This document shows positions 24,633 through 34,272 of a DNA stretch of 64,000 nt, piece after piece. The stretch comes from UBA6163 sp041753075. GTDB lineage: Bacteria; Planctomycetota; Planctomycetia; Pirellulales; Pirellulaceae. Under the pieces are notes generated by a model. The model ran no database searches. It was not told where the DNA came from and saw only the letters and a list, made by a program, of their open reading frames with translations. The first letter of the stretch is position 1. Each line of letters opens with the position of its first letter. Position numbers and translations under genes: made by a program. Where the stretch lies: NCBI GenBank assembly GCA_041753075.1, contig JBGSVE010000058.1, positions 8,489-72,488 on the forward strand. The letters run 5' to 3'.

Positions 24633-25733
24633 GTGATTATTGGCGTTCCCGCAGAAGTGAAGTCTGATGAATATCGTGTGGCGATGTTGCCGGTGGGTGT
24701 CGAGGAATTGGTGGCGCGCGGTCATGTGTTGATCGTCGAATCGGGTGCCGGCTTGGGATCGGGATTGGCGGACCATGACTACCTGCGCGCCGGAGCCGAG
24801 TTGGTCGGCAGCGGTGCCGATGTCTTCGCCCGCGCCGAGTTGATCTTCAAGGTCAAGGAACCGCAGACACAAGAATGGGCGCTGGTTCGTCCCGGCACAG
24901 CGTTGTTTACGTACTTCCATTTTGCCGCCGACCAGTCGCTGACTGAAGCGATGATCGCCAGCGGGTCGACATGTTTCGCTTATGAAACGCTGCGTGACGA
25001 CCAAGGGCGATTGCCGCTGTTGACGCCGATGAGCGAAGTTGCCGGACGAATGAGTATTCAAGAAGGTGCCAAATATCTCGAGCGACCGCAAATGGGTCGC
25101 GGTATCTTGCTTGCCGGAGTTCCAGGCGTCGCCCCAGCACACATCACGATCCTGGGCGGCGGCGTGGTCGGTGCAAACGCCGCCAAGATCGCCGCTGGTT
25201 TCGGTGCGAGCGTTGCAATTCTTGATGTCAACCTGGATCGGCTGCGATATCTCGATGACACGATGCCCGCCAACGTCAACGTCTTGTACAGCGAACGCCA
25301 CATGATTCGCGAACAATTGGCGATTGCTGATTTGGTGATCGGTTCGGTGTTGATCCCTGGAGCGAAGGCACCGCACCTGGTGCGCGCCGAGGACTTGAGA
25401 CGATTGCGACCTGGCAGCGTGTTGATTGACGTGGCGATCGACCAAGGCGGTTGCATTGAAACCAGCAGACCAACGACGCATCGCGAACCGACGTTTCTCG
25501 TTGATGATATTGTGCATTACTGCGTTACCAATATGCCGGGCGCAGTGGGACGAACCAGCACGTTTGCGCTTTGCAATGCGACGTTGCCATGGGTCATCAA
25601 GCTCGCCGAGTTGGGGTTCACGGCGGCGATCTCCGACAACGCCGCGCTTCGCGCCGCAGCGAACGTCAGCGCGGGCAAAGTGGTTAACCGCGCCGTTGCG
25701 AACACATTCGGTTTCACCTTTGAAGGCATGTAA
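24633..25733 (+). CDS. ald: Alanine dehydrogenase
   Basis: 366 residues from the GTG at 24633, chosen because it gives the family N-terminus MIIGVPAEVK; the frame is open to a TTG at 24591. Substrate residues are R in EYRVAM, K in KVKEP and H in YFHFA. The NAD site is ITILGGGVVGANAAKIA. C-terminal NMPGAVGRTSTFALCN is typical. It catalyses reversible deamination of L-alanine to pyruvate with NAD. mtnA starts 3 bp after its stop, so they are co-transcribed. Confidence 0.95.
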   Translation: MIIGVPAEVKSDEYRVAMLPVGVEELVARGHVLIVESGAGLGSGLADHDYLRAGAELVGSGADVFARAELIFKVKEPQTQEWALVRPGTALFTYFHFAADQSLTEAMIASGSTCFAYETLRDDQGRLPLLTPMSEVAGRMSIQEGAKYLERPQMGRGILLAGVPGVAPAHITILGGGVVGANAAKIAAGFGASVAILDVNLDRLRYLDDTMPANVNVLYSERHMIREQLAIADLVIGSVLIPGAKAPHLVRAEDLRRLRPGSVLIDVAIDQGGCIETSRPTTHREPTFLVDDIVHYCVTNMPGAVGRTSTFALCNATLPWVIKLAELGFTAAISDNAALRAAANVSAGKVVNRAVANTFGFTFEGM

Positions 25734-25736
25734 CGT

Positions 25737-26825
25737 ATGACCCTGAGTTCATCCGGTGCGGCGGTCGAGGTCATCCGCTGGGACGACGAACATTCAATCC
25801 TGTGGTTGCTTGACCAAACGCGATTGCCGGGCGAGATCACGATGCTGAAGTGTGAAACCGTCCAGCACGTTTGGGACGCGATTGTTCGGCTCAGCGTCCG
25901 CGGCGCGCCAGGGATTGGGATTGCTGCGGCGTATGCGGTCTGTTTGGCGGCAAGTGATGTGCGGCCCGCTGCGGTTCAATCGGACGACGCGTTGCGATCT
26001 CGTGTTCAGTCCGCGATTGACCATTTGGCGACCAGTCGGCCAACAGCGGTCAATCTGTTTTGGGCGCTGGCGCGAATGAACGACGTGGCCAACCAAGCAA
26101 GCGACCCATCGGAGTTAAGAAGTCAATTGGTTGGCGAAGCGATTGCGATTCATCAACAAGATCGCCAACTGTGCGACGCGATTGCACGTCATGGCGCGGA
26201 GCGTCTCGAAGGCATGACGCGATTTCTCACGCATTGCAACGCTGGCAAGCTGGCCACCGGCGGCGTCGGCACAGCGCTGGCACCGATTTATTTGATGCAC
26301 GATCAAGGAATTGCCGTCGAAGTCTTCGCCGATGAAACCAGGCCGCTGTTGCAAGGCTCGCGATTGACCGCGTGGGAATTGTCGCGAGCCGGAATCCCGG
26401 TGACGATCTTGGCCGATTCGATGGCGGGTTCGGTGCTGCGCGCGGGCAAAGTCGACGCGGTGATTGTGGGGGCCGATCGAATCACGGCCAACGGTGACGT
26501 TGCCAACAAAATCGGAACCTATCCGCTAGCCGTGCTGGCAAATTTTCACGGCGTGCCATTTTTTGTGGCCGCACCGCAATCAACATTCGACCTCTCGCTG
26601 GCGTCGGGCGACGAGATCCCGATCGAAGAGCGGTCCGCCAGCGAAATCACGCACACCGCAGGTTGGCACGGTTCGTCACAGGTTCCCGGTGCGTTCAATC
26701 CCGCGTTTGATGTAACGCCAGCCTCGCTGATTGCCGCAATCGTAACTGACATTGGGGTGATCGAGCGGCCCACGGTGGAATCGATTCGCGGGCGACTAGG
26801 ATCAAAACTTTTCCAAAAACAGTAA
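25737..26825 (+). CDS. mtnA: S-methyl-5-thioribose-1-phosphate isomerase
   Basis: 362 residues of the eIF2B-related family. RGAPGIGIAAAYA, the catalytic Cys in THCNAGKLATGG, DETRPLLQGSRLTAWEL and catalytic Asp in VIVGADRITANGD are all present, and PIEERSASEIT follows near the end. It converts MTR-1-P to MTRu-1-P in methionine salvage. No other salvage genes are next to it; it pairs with ald instead. Confidence 0.95.
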   Translation: MTLSSSGAAVEVIRWDDEHSILWLLDQTRLPGEITMLKCETVQHVWDAIVRLSVRGAPGIGIAAAYAVCLAASDVRPAAVQSDDALRSRVQSAIDHLATSRPTAVNLFWALARMNDVANQASDPSELRSQLVGEAIAIHQQDRQLCDAIARHGAERLEGMTRFLTHCNAGKLATGGVGTALAPIYLMHDQGIAVEVFADETRPLLQGSRLTAWELSRAGIPVTILADSMAGSVLRAGKVDAVIVGADRITANGDVANKIGTYPLAVLANFHGVPFFVAAPQSTFDLSLASGDEIPIEERSASEITHTAGWHGSSQVPGAFNPAFDVTPASLIAAIVTDIGVIERPTVESIRGRLGSKLFQKQ

Positions 26826-26919
26826 TTTTCGCGAATCTTTCCTGCCGATAGACATTACAGACTTCCTAGTCGGCAAGGTCTTCGCTTGCGAATCGCGGTT
26901 TGAGAAGGGAATCGACACT

Positions 26920-27462
26920 GTGACCAAATTGAATTTTACCGTTTGTCCATCATCGCTCGGCGCAGCCATGGCGAGTTTGATTTTGGTCGGCTCGATGACC
27001 GGATGCAGCATCCTGGGCAAGCCCTCGCGAGAACTCGCTTTTGACGAATCGGCCGCGCTGCAGGGTTCCGATTCAGCCGAAGTCTATCAGCGAATTCGCC
27101 AAGCCAAGACGCAAAACGCGGTCGTGGTCCAAGTGGCTGATGATTCACAACCGATCCGCATCTTGCCGCTACCGGCGGACGGGCGTTCGGTGTTTGTCAG
27201 TGATTTGCTCAAGCAAACGGGCGTTCAAGACAAGCTCGGGCGGATGTTGGTAACGGTTTATCGCAGTTCGCCAGTGGACTACGCCGGTGCGAAAATGGTA
27301 GTCAAGTTCGAGGACAAAGGCGACGCCGTCCGCCCCGAAACCGACTATGCGCTCCAGGCCGGCGACCGCATTAAGATTGCGAAAGACACCAGCACCGCGA
27401 TCGGCGGCATCTTCGATCAAATTTTGCCGAGCAACGGCTCAAGGGCAATCGTCGGTTTCTAG
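26920..27462 (+). CDS. Exported lipoprotein of unknown function
   Basis: 180 residues. The start is GTG, with AAGGGA about 10 bases upstream. The signal ends in a lipobox VGSMTGC (Cys about 29), so it should be lipid-anchored. The mature part has a ubiquitin/SLBB-like stretch (SVFVSDLLKQTGVQDKLGRM), then DYALQAGDRIKIAKDTSTA, which resembles the end of soluble ligand-binding repeats of polysaccharide export proteins. That likeness is suggestive only. Confidence 0.75.
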   Translation: MTKLNFTVCPSSLGAAMASLILVGSMTGCSILGKPSRELAFDESAALQGSDSAEVYQRIRQAKTQNAVVVQVADDSQPIRILPLPADGRSVFVSDLLKQTGVQDKLGRMLVTVYRSSPVDYAGAKMVVKFEDKGDAVRPETDYALQAGDRIKIAKDTSTAIGGIFDQILPSNGSRAIVGF

Positions 27463-27499
27463 TGTTGCGTTTTAGCTCAATTTTGGAATCAGCCGCAAT

Positions 27500-27542
27500 G
27501 CGATAGCACGCGGTTAGCATCGCGAGAACCGCACGCTATCGC
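27500..27542. repeat. Imperfect intergenic palindrome
   Basis: Arms GCGATAGCACGCGGTT (27500-27515) and AACCGCACGCTATCGC (27527-27542), 14 of 16 pairs, around an 11-base loop; weaker pairing continues outward to CCGCAAT / GTTTCGG. No T-run follows. It looks like another extragenic palindrome, not a terminator. Confidence 0.65.
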
Positions 27543-27706
27543 GTTTCGGCAGATAGATTCAACGTCACAAACGCCCGGCCCACGATGTTTTTCGACTAAT
27601 CTGCGATTCTTGACGATGAATCAAGGCGTCTGGCGTGTTAAAACGGATGGTTGACGATTGATTTTAGTCGCCACCATCTGGATGTTACACGCCCCGTGAC
27701 TAGCCC

Positions 27707-28681
27707 ATGCCCGTGCCCAACGTGACAACAGCTCGACGCTCCGGCTTTACGCTGGTCGAATTGCTGGTGGTCATTGCGATCATTGGATTGCTCGTTGCCC
27801 TATTGCTTCCCGCAGTCCAGTCGGCACGCGAAGCGGCGCGGCGGATGCATTGCCAAAATAACTTGAAACAAATCGGTCTGGCACTACACAACTACGAGGG
27901 CAACTGGCGTTCGCTGCCGTGGGGAGCCAAAGGTGGTTGGGGACACAGTTGGACGACCGACATCTTGTATCAGCTCGAACAACCGGGACTCGCCGAAATC
28001 GTTCCTTACGGCGAACCTGGCTATGCAACAGGCACTTTGTTGGAAAGCGAGCGGTTCCGCACATTGGCCAGCACCGCCGTTCCCACGTTTCGTTGCCCCA
28101 GCCAACCTGGCCCAGCACTCTACACACAAAACAATGGCCAAATTCTAAGTCGCGCGGTCAACAGTTACATGGGCAGCTCCGGTAGCGACGCGATCAGCGA
28201 CAATTACTCCGTTGGCTCGACGCTGGGAATGGAAGACAGCAACGGCGTGCTTCGCGTTGGCAATTTTTGCAATCGCTTGACGGTCGCCGATGTCTGTGAC
28301 AACCGTCCCACTGAATTGCCGATTAAGTTCTCTGACATTCCCGACGGTTTGTCCTCAACCGTGGCCGTCGGTGAAGTCAAATTCTTGGCCTACGAGTTCT
28401 GTGATGTGTGCGATCACTTTGCACTGTATCACACTGACTTTGACGATATGAACGGCAGCGATTTTTCCGAGGCGTTGTTGTCGCTGCTGTATGGGATCAA
28501 CATCGAACATGGCACCAACGACCAAAAGGAAAAATCGATGGGCAGTTACCATTACGGTGGTGCACAAGTCGTGATGTGCGACGGCTCCGTCCACTTCTTG
28601 ACCGAGAGCCTTGATCAACGGGTACGATTAGCGATTGGCTCGCGCCGCGGCAAAGAAGTGCTGGAAGCCGATGCGTTTTAG
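27707..28681 (+). CDS. DUF1559 pilin-like (pseudopilin N-terminus) protein
   Basis: 324 residues. N-terminal type IV prepilin motif RSGFTLVELLVVIAIIGLL, then AVQSAREAARRMHCQNNLKQIGLALHNYE, the standard start of planctomycete DUF1559 proteins. The C-terminal H-x9-DG motif is present as YHYGGAQVVMCDGSVHF. These proteins occur in dozens of copies per planctomycete genome and are thought to form surface or pilus-like structures; the specific role is unknown. Confidence 0.94.
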   Translation: MPVPNVTTARRSGFTLVELLVVIAIIGLLVALLLPAVQSAREAARRMHCQNNLKQIGLALHNYEGNWRSLPWGAKGGWGHSWTTDILYQLEQPGLAEIVPYGEPGYATGTLLESERFRTLASTAVPTFRCPSQPGPALYTQNNGQILSRAVNSYMGSSGSDAISDNYSVGSTLGMEDSNGVLRVGNFCNRLTVADVCDNRPTELPIKFSDIPDGLSSTVAVGEVKFLAYEFCDVCDHFALYHTDFDDMNGSDFSEALLSLLYGINIEHGTNDQKEKSMGSYHYGGAQVVMCDGSVHFLTESLDQRVRLAIGSRRGKEVLEADAF

Positions 28682-28710
28682 GGTCCGCACAAAGTTTTCC
28701 GGTTGAGGCG

Positions 28711-28776
28711 ATTGTAGAACGGTTGTCCCCAACCGTTCGTACGTTCCCAAACGGTTGGGGACAACCGTTCTACAAT
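28711..28776. repeat. 27-bp perfect inverted repeat followed by T-run
   Basis: Perfect 27-bp arms at 28711-28737 and 28750-28776 around a 12-base loop; core ACGGTTGTCCCCAACCGT, itself partly palindromic. TTTTT follows at 28776-28780, so it could terminate the DUF1559 transcript. Its length suggests a dispersed repeat that doubles as a terminator. Confidence 0.85.
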
Positions 28777-28807
28777 TTTTGTCACCTGAAATCGAAGCTG
28801 AGAAGAA

Positions 28808-30085
28808 ATGGCCGATCGACCCGACGCGATTGTGATCGGCGCGGGTGTGGCTGGATTGGCATGCGCCGTTCGCCTGGTTGAATCCGGGCTTATAGTCGCG
28901 GTGATCGAAGCGGACGAGCGCGTCGGTGGGCGGATGCAAACTGATGTGGTTGATGGATTTACGCTTGACCGAGGCTTCCATGTCTTTCAAACAGCTTATC
29001 CAGCCTGCCGCGAGCTGCTCGATTACCGATCGTTGCGCCTGAGCCCGTTTGAGCCAGGTGCGGTGGTTCGCTTCCGCAATCAATTCACATTGCTGGGTGA
29101 TCCATGGCGTTGTCCGCGCCACCTATTGGCGACCGCAACCAGCCCGATCGGAACGATCGGCGACAAATTGCGAATCGCGAGATTGCGGTTCTTGGCTTCG
29201 CGGGGAACGCTTGGGGACTTATACTCGCGACCGTCGCAAACCACGCTTCAACGACTACGCTCCGATGGTTTCACCGAACCGTTCATCAACGATTTCTTCC
29301 GGCCATTTCTGGGCGGCATCTTTCTCGAATCTGAACTCGCAACATCAAGTCGGATGCTGGAGTTTGTGTTTCGCATGTTTTCCGCAGGTGAAATTTCGCT
29401 ACCGGCTGATGGAATTGCGGCGATTCCGCGGCAGTTGGCCGACCGACTTCCTCGCGGGACGTTGCGACTTGGCCAACACGTCGTGAGAATCGAAAACTCA
29501 AAGGTGCGATTGGCGTCTGGTGAAGAAGTTGCCGCTCACCAGATTGTCGTTGCAACCGAAAACTCAACGGCAGCGGCGATGCTTGGCGACGATTCGATTG
29601 CGACAAGCTGGCGAGCGACGTCCACTCATTACTTTGCCTGTGAACAATCACCGGACCACCGCCGGATGTTGGTTTTGGCTGGCGACGAATATGAACGGGA
29701 CGCCGCGCATCGAATCGCGTCCGTCGTTGTGCTCAGCGACGTCGCGCCCCAGTATGCTCCGCAGAACAAAACGCTGGTGTCCGTGACGGTGTCAGTAGCC
29801 GGAAAAATATCAGACCAGAAGCTACTGGATGAAGTTCCCTTGGTGCGGTCACAACTTCGCCGCTGGTACGGAACTGCGGTTGAAAACTGGATTCACTTGA
29901 AAAGTTACCACGTCGCTAAAGCGTTACCGGCGACATCAATGGACCCAATGCAGTCCACGCGCCGAATCGGTGAAGTGGTGCTCTGCGGCGACTATCTGGA
30001 AACGCCTTCGCTGCAGGGTGCGTTGAGCAGTGGAATTAATGCGGCGAAAAGAGTGCTCGACCGAGCATTCGCGAACCAGCGATAA
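28808..30085 (+). CDS. FAD-dependent amine-oxidase/phytoene-desaturase-like oxidoreductase
   Basis: 425 residues. FAD motif VIGAGVAGLACAVRLVE, then EADERVGGRMQTD, the GG-doublet typical of the flavin amine oxidase/desaturase superfamily. The C-terminal FAD-contacting block reads VVLCGDYLETPSLQGALSSG. Substrate unknown: related proteins include carotenoid desaturases, protoporphyrinogen oxidase-like and uncharacterised NAD(P)-binding proteins. No carotenoid genes are adjacent. Confidence 0.88.
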   Translation: MADRPDAIVIGAGVAGLACAVRLVESGLIVAVIEADERVGGRMQTDVVDGFTLDRGFHVFQTAYPACRELLDYRSLRLSPFEPGAVVRFRNQFTLLGDPWRCPRHLLATATSPIGTIGDKLRIARLRFLASRGTLGDLYSRPSQTTLQRLRSDGFTEPFINDFFRPFLGGIFLESELATSSRMLEFVFRMFSAGEISLPADGIAAIPRQLADRLPRGTLRLGQHVVRIENSKVRLASGEEVAAHQIVVATENSTAAAMLGDDSIATSWRATSTHYFACEQSPDHRRMLVLAGDEYERDAAHRIASVVVLSDVAPQYAPQNKTLVSVTVSVAGKISDQKLLDEVPLVRSQLRRWYGTAVENWIHLKSYHVAKALPATSMDPMQSTRRIGEVVLCGDYLETPSLQGALSSGINAAKRVLDRAFANQR

Positions 30086-30115
30086 GGCGAGCGGCAGATG
30101 AAACTTTACCCGTAG

Positions 30116-30135
30116 CCGGAGTCGCCAGACTTCGG
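30116..30135. repeat. Short stem-loop between convergent genes
   Basis: CCGGAGTC-GCCA-GACTTCGG, with one G-T pair, in the 64-bp gap between convergent genes. No T-run; possibly a remnant of an extragenic palindrome or a weak terminator. Confidence 0.35.
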
Positions 30136-30149
30136 ATTGCAGAGCCGAC

Positions 30150-31127
30150 TCACGCGACTTGATGGAACAGATCCGCGATCACGTCTTCAAGTGGCGGATC
30201 TTCAACCGAGACATCCTCGATCGCATAGTCACGCAGTGCCTCGGCCAACACACGTGGCACATCGGCGCGAGCGATGCTGATTCGCACCTTCGGCCAATTG
30301 GTTGTCAGAATCGTTCCCAGCCGCGCCAAGTCCGCTGGTCGATTGGCTTCACCGAATTGAAGCGTGATCACTTTGTTGCCCGAGAATTTGTCGATGATCC
30401 CAGCGAGCGAACCGTCGTACTGCACCAGCCCACCGGCAACGATGACAACTCGCTTGCACAGTGCCGCCACGTCTTTCATGTAATGGCTGGTCAACAGAAT
30501 CGTGATCTTCCGCTTTTCTTGGTAGAAGCGCAAGAATTGTTGAATGTTGTGCTGGGCAATGACATCCAGACCGATGGTTGGTTCATCGAGAAACAAGACG
30601 TCCGGCGAATGCAGCAGCGCCGCGATCAATTCCATTTTCATTCGCTCGCCGAGTGAAAGTTCGCGAACGGGTTGGCCAAGTAACCGCGTCACGTCGAGCA
30701 GGTCGGTCAGTTCATTTAACGTCGCATCAAACTGTGCCGCCGGCACACCGTAGATCTGTTGATGCAGCCGGTAAGATTCTTGTGCAGGCAAGTCCCACCA
30801 AAGCTGATTCTTTTGGCCCATCACGAGGGCAAACCGACGACGATACTCGTTCCTGCGTTCCCAGGGCACATAGCCCATCACCGTCGCCGCCCCGCTGGAC
30901 GGATTGATCACTCCGGAAAGCAATTTGAGTGTCGTTGTTTTTCCCGCTCCGTTGGGACCAAGGAAGGCGACGAACTCGCCTTGCTCAACGGTCAGATTGA
31001 TACCGCGAACGGCCTCGACTTCGCTGTACTCGCGATGAAACAGCCCGCGGACGCTTTCCATCAGCCCCTCGCGCTTCCTGAAAACGCGATACGACTTCTT
31101 CAGCTCTTTAACCTCGATGATCGACAT
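30150..31127 (-). CDS. ABC transporter ATP-binding protein (ABC-2/NatA type)
   Basis: 325 residues. Walker A GPNGAGKTTTLK, Q-loop VMGQKNQLWW, signature LSLGERMKME, Walker B VLFLDEPTIGLD and H-loop LLTSHYMKD are all intact. The C-terminal domain (about 235-325) is like that of multidrug/daunorubicin-type ABC-2 ATPases. Such ATPases normally have one or two ABC-2 permease genes beside them; none is present here. It begins 57 bp after the S9 peptidase and may be the last gene of the long minus-strand run. Confidence 0.93.
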   Translation of the reverse strand: MSIIEVKELKKSYRVFRKREGLMESVRGLFHREYSEVEAVRGINLTVEQGEFVAFLGPNGAGKTTTLKLLSGVINPSSGAATVMGYVPWERRNEYRRRFALVMGQKNQLWWDLPAQESYRLHQQIYGVPAAQFDATLNELTDLLDVTRLLGQPVRELSLGERMKMELIAALLHSPDVLFLDEPTIGLDVIAQHNIQQFLRFYQEKRKITILLTSHYMKDVAALCKRVVIVAGGLVQYDGSLAGIIDKFSGNKVITLQFGEANRPADLARLGTILTTNWPKVRISIARADVPRVLAEALRDYAIEDVSVEDPPLEDVIADLFHQVA

Positions 31128-31183
31128 GCCACAAAGCGTGACGCGAACCGGGCGATTGGTCCAGTAGACTGGTCACAGCGAAA

Positions 31184-33451
31184 TCATTCGACGGCCTTTA
31201 GACCAAATTCCCGTAACAAAAACTCGAACGTTGTCTTCATCAAATGATAATCTTGGCTTGGGTCTTGAATACCGTGGCCCGCACCGGGGTAAACCATCAG
31301 GTCAAACATTTTCCCCGCTTTTTGCAAGGCGCGGGCCATCTGCAGCGTGTTCGCATAATGCACGTTGTCGTCGATTTCTCCGTGCAGAAGTAATACGCGA
31401 CCGTGCATTTTGGATGCGGCCAACACGGGCGACGTGGCATCGTAGCCCGCCTGGTTTTGCGCGGGCAATCCCATGAAACGTTCGGTGTAGAACGCGTCGT
31501 AATTGCGCCAATCGGTGACGCTGCCGCCGGCGACGCCGACGGCGAATCGGTCGCTGTGCGTCATCGCGTGCAGCGTCAAGAAACCGCCGAAGCTCCAGCC
31601 GCGCAAGGCCAACCGATTCGCATCAGCCCACGGTCGTTGGCCAAGCCAATCGGCCACCGCGATCAAGTCGTTGGTCTCGACCTCGCCCATGCGACGATGA
31701 ATCGACCAACTGTCCGCCAACCCGCGCCCACCGCTGGAACGATTGTCAACGGCCAGCACGGCGATGCCGTTTCGTGCGAGCATTTGGTGAAACAAAAATC
31801 GTGTGCTCGACCAACCATCGCGAACCGTCGAAATCATTGGCCCGCCGTAAATTTCGATCAACACAGGACAAGGCTGTGACGAGCTGGCGGATTGTGGCTG
31901 CAACAACCACGCCGGCAATGTCACGCCGTCGGGCGTTTGGATCGATGGCCAACTGATCTCAGACGGCAAGTTGGCAAGTGTCAACCGCTCTTGATTGATC
32001 AAACGCGGTGTCGATTGTTCTGCCTCATCAAGACGACGCAACCACATCGCCGTCGGTTGGGTTAGTGAACTCGGGCGATCGATCCAAGACTTACAATCTT
32101 TGCTGATTGACACCGTATGCCAGGGCGCTTCGCCAGTGATTCGAACCAGCGGTGCGGGTGTTTGCAAATCGACTTGGTACAAATGCTGACCCGCGGTGCC
32201 GCGCTGTTGATCGCCAAGTAGGTAAGCCACGTCGCCAGCCTTTGAAACGCTAACCAACTCACGAACATCAAAATCATTCGGCGTCAACGCAATCGCAGCC
32301 TCACCATTGATCGGCATCCTCCACAAGCGACGACGACCGCCGGACAAATCGCTGAGCCGCAACAAGTCACCACCAGGCAGCGGTTCGGGCAATTCATGAA
32401 CTTCAAGCCAACGATCGGATTGCTCGTTGAAGATCGATCGCCGCGACATCCGCTGGGTGTTGGTCGCGGACAACGAGATTTCGTTTTGCAGTCGGTTGGC
32501 TTGTTGGACCCACAGTTCGCCGTTCTGTTTGTTCCAACCGACGCGCGTGATGATCGTTTCGTCATCGCCGGTACGAGCGATCGCTTGCGGTGCCGAAATC
32601 CCCTGGCTGCCGAGCGTCACGCACCACACCGACGCTCGCGGAATTGGATCTCCCGCTTTGGGGTAACGTTCGACAAGCGTCTCGCCGCGCGGGCCACGAC
32701 TGGCCGTCACGGTAAATGGCTTCACGGCGGAAGTATCTATCTTCAGAAACGCAATCGCACGTGAATCGTCTCGCCACCAGTAGGCGCGATAATTTCCACG
32801 ACCAAAAATCTCTTCTTGATAGACCCAGTCAAGCAAACCATTCAACAACGTCGGCGAGCCATCTTGGGTAATTCGATTCACCTGACCACCAGCCAGTTGC
32901 AATACATAAAGATCATTCGCATCAACAAACGCGACTGACCTGCGATCGGGACTCAGCGAGCATTCGCGCCATGACTTCGTTTGTCGCGATACCCAGCGCG
33001 GTTGGACGGCAAGTCCAACTAACGCCAGTGATTCCCCGATTCTTACAATGCGGGCGTCAAGCGATTGATCCTGGTTGCCGATCCAGGTGCGCACCACGCT
33101 TTCAGCAACTTTGCCGGCGGTTTCGTCTAAGGAAACAATCTGCGCCACCAGTTGCTTTTCAATCTCAAACGGCGTTTCGACGGCGTCAGCGGGATTGACC
33201 TGCATCCAGCCGCCTTCGCGCTTGACCAACAGCGTATCGTCTTGGCCCGCTCCGCCTTCAAACCACCGGATTGGAGGCGTCGCGGATTCAAGGTATTTGA
33301 ATTTTTCTGCTGGGTGGTAAATCGACTCGATCGTCAGTGGCGGCACTGAACTAACGATCTCGATCCGCGGAGCCTCGGCGATGGCCAGCCAAGGGGAAAG
33401 TAAAATCAGCAACCAACCCAATACGCCACGCACAAACATGACCAACCTCAA
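31184..33451 (-). CDS. S9-family prolyl oligopeptidase (DPP4-like), exported
   Basis: 755 residues with a signal peptide (LGWLLILLSPWLAIAEA). The N-terminal part is a beta-propeller resembling the DPP4 N domain (about 80-500, including CSLSPDRRSVAFVDANDLYV). The catalytic domain has Ser in GWSFGG (about 620), Asp in HGEIDDNVHY (about 694) and His in GAGHGI (about 726). It removes dipeptides or cleaves small peptides in the envelope. The start overlaps the stop of the upstream esterase by 4 bp. Confidence 0.94.
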   Translation of the reverse strand: MRLVMFVRGVLGWLLILLSPWLAIAEAPRIEIVSSVPPLTIESIYHPAEKFKYLESATPPIRWFEGGAGQDDTLLVKREGGWMQVNPADAVETPFEIEKQLVAQIVSLDETAGKVAESVVRTWIGNQDQSLDARIVRIGESLALVGLAVQPRWVSRQTKSWRECSLSPDRRSVAFVDANDLYVLQLAGGQVNRITQDGSPTLLNGLLDWVYQEEIFGRGNYRAYWWRDDSRAIAFLKIDTSAVKPFTVTASRGPRGETLVERYPKAGDPIPRASVWCVTLGSQGISAPQAIARTGDDETIITRVGWNKQNGELWVQQANRLQNEISLSATNTQRMSRRSIFNEQSDRWLEVHELPEPLPGGDLLRLSDLSGGRRRLWRMPINGEAAIALTPNDFDVRELVSVSKAGDVAYLLGDQQRGTAGQHLYQVDLQTPAPLVRITGEAPWHTVSISKDCKSWIDRPSSLTQPTAMWLRRLDEAEQSTPRLINQERLTLANLPSEISWPSIQTPDGVTLPAWLLQPQSASSSQPCPVLIEIYGGPMISTVRDGWSSTRFLFHQMLARNGIAVLAVDNRSSGGRGLADSWSIHRRMGEVETNDLIAVADWLGQRPWADANRLALRGWSFGGFLTLHAMTHSDRFAVGVAGGSVTDWRNYDAFYTERFMGLPAQNQAGYDATSPVLAASKMHGRVLLLHGEIDDNVHYANTLQMARALQKAGKMFDLMVYPGAGHGIQDPSQDYHLMKTTFEFLLREFGLKAVE

Positions 33452-34272
33452 GGACTGCTGTGCTGTTGAAAAAACTTGACGATCAATTGGGATGTCTCCG
33501 GCAAAAACTTGTGTTCGCCGTGATGGATCAGCGAAACGAATGGGGTTCCCGCCGGCGAGCGATACTCGCGGCCCACTACTTCACCCTCGCTTGCCCAGGG
33601 CACTGACGATTTTTCGCAGCCGTTGATGTCACGAACAATTTGCATGGCCACTTGTTGCCACGAGTACTTGACTAAGGGGTCATTATCGCCAGCAACATGT
33701 AGCGCCGGTTTTGGTTTCAAATCACGATAGCCGCGATTCGAAGCCGCCGAAGCCGAGGGTGCTACGGCCGCGAACACGTCACCACGTTGGCCCCAGAGCA
33801 GATAAGTAAATCCGCCGCCGTTGGAATGACCCGTGGCATAAATTCGACTCGCGTCGACCTTGTATTCCTTCTTCAACGTAGCGAGCACCGCGTCAAAAAA
33901 CTTCAAGTCGCGGTCGCCTTGGTCACCGGCAGTCGATTGCCAGCCCGTCTTTTTGCCGTCGGGATCGGTGAGCCGTCCCGGCGTGTTGAGCCCTTGCATG
34001 TAGACAACAATTGCTTCGGGCCAATGGTCTTGGAATCCAAACGATCGGGCGGCGTGTTTAGCGGTCCCGCCATGTCCGTGAAACGCGAATATCACCGGCG
34101 AATCGGATTGCTTCGCGACCTCGGGAGCCATGATGATTGCTTGGCGAGTTTCATCAGCAACCTGCCATTGACGCGTTAATGCCGCCGTTTCGGCATGGAC
34201 GTTAAATGCGAAGCTTGCGATCAACAAGGTGCATAAGATGAACATCTTCGGAGTCATTTTAAAGATTCTCAC
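33448..34272 (-). CDS. PHB-depolymerase/LpqC-type esterase, exported
   Basis: 274 residues. Signal peptide ending NVHAE. HGHGG forms the oxyanion region, nucleophile elbow GHSNGG (Ser about 146), and Asp in VAGDNDPLVKY; the candidate His is in SLIHHGEHKF. It probably hydrolyses esters of carbohydrates or polyhydroxyalkanoates outside the cytoplasm. It overlaps both neighbours by 4 bp. The fragment at 2-235 is a paralogue. Confidence 0.9.
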   Translation of the reverse strand: MRIFKMTPKMFILCTLLIASFAFNVHAETAALTRQWQVADETRQAIIMAPEVAKQSDSPVIFAFHGHGGTAKHAARSFGFQDHWPEAIVVYMQGLNTPGRLTDPDGKKTGWQSTAGDQGDRDLKFFDAVLATLKKEYKVDASRIYATGHSNGGGFTYLLWGQRGDVFAAVAPSASAASNRGYRDLKPKPALHVAGDNDPLVKYSWQQVAMQIVRDINGCEKSSVPWASEGEVVGREYRSPAGTPFVSLIHHGEHKFLPETSQLIVKFFQQHSSP

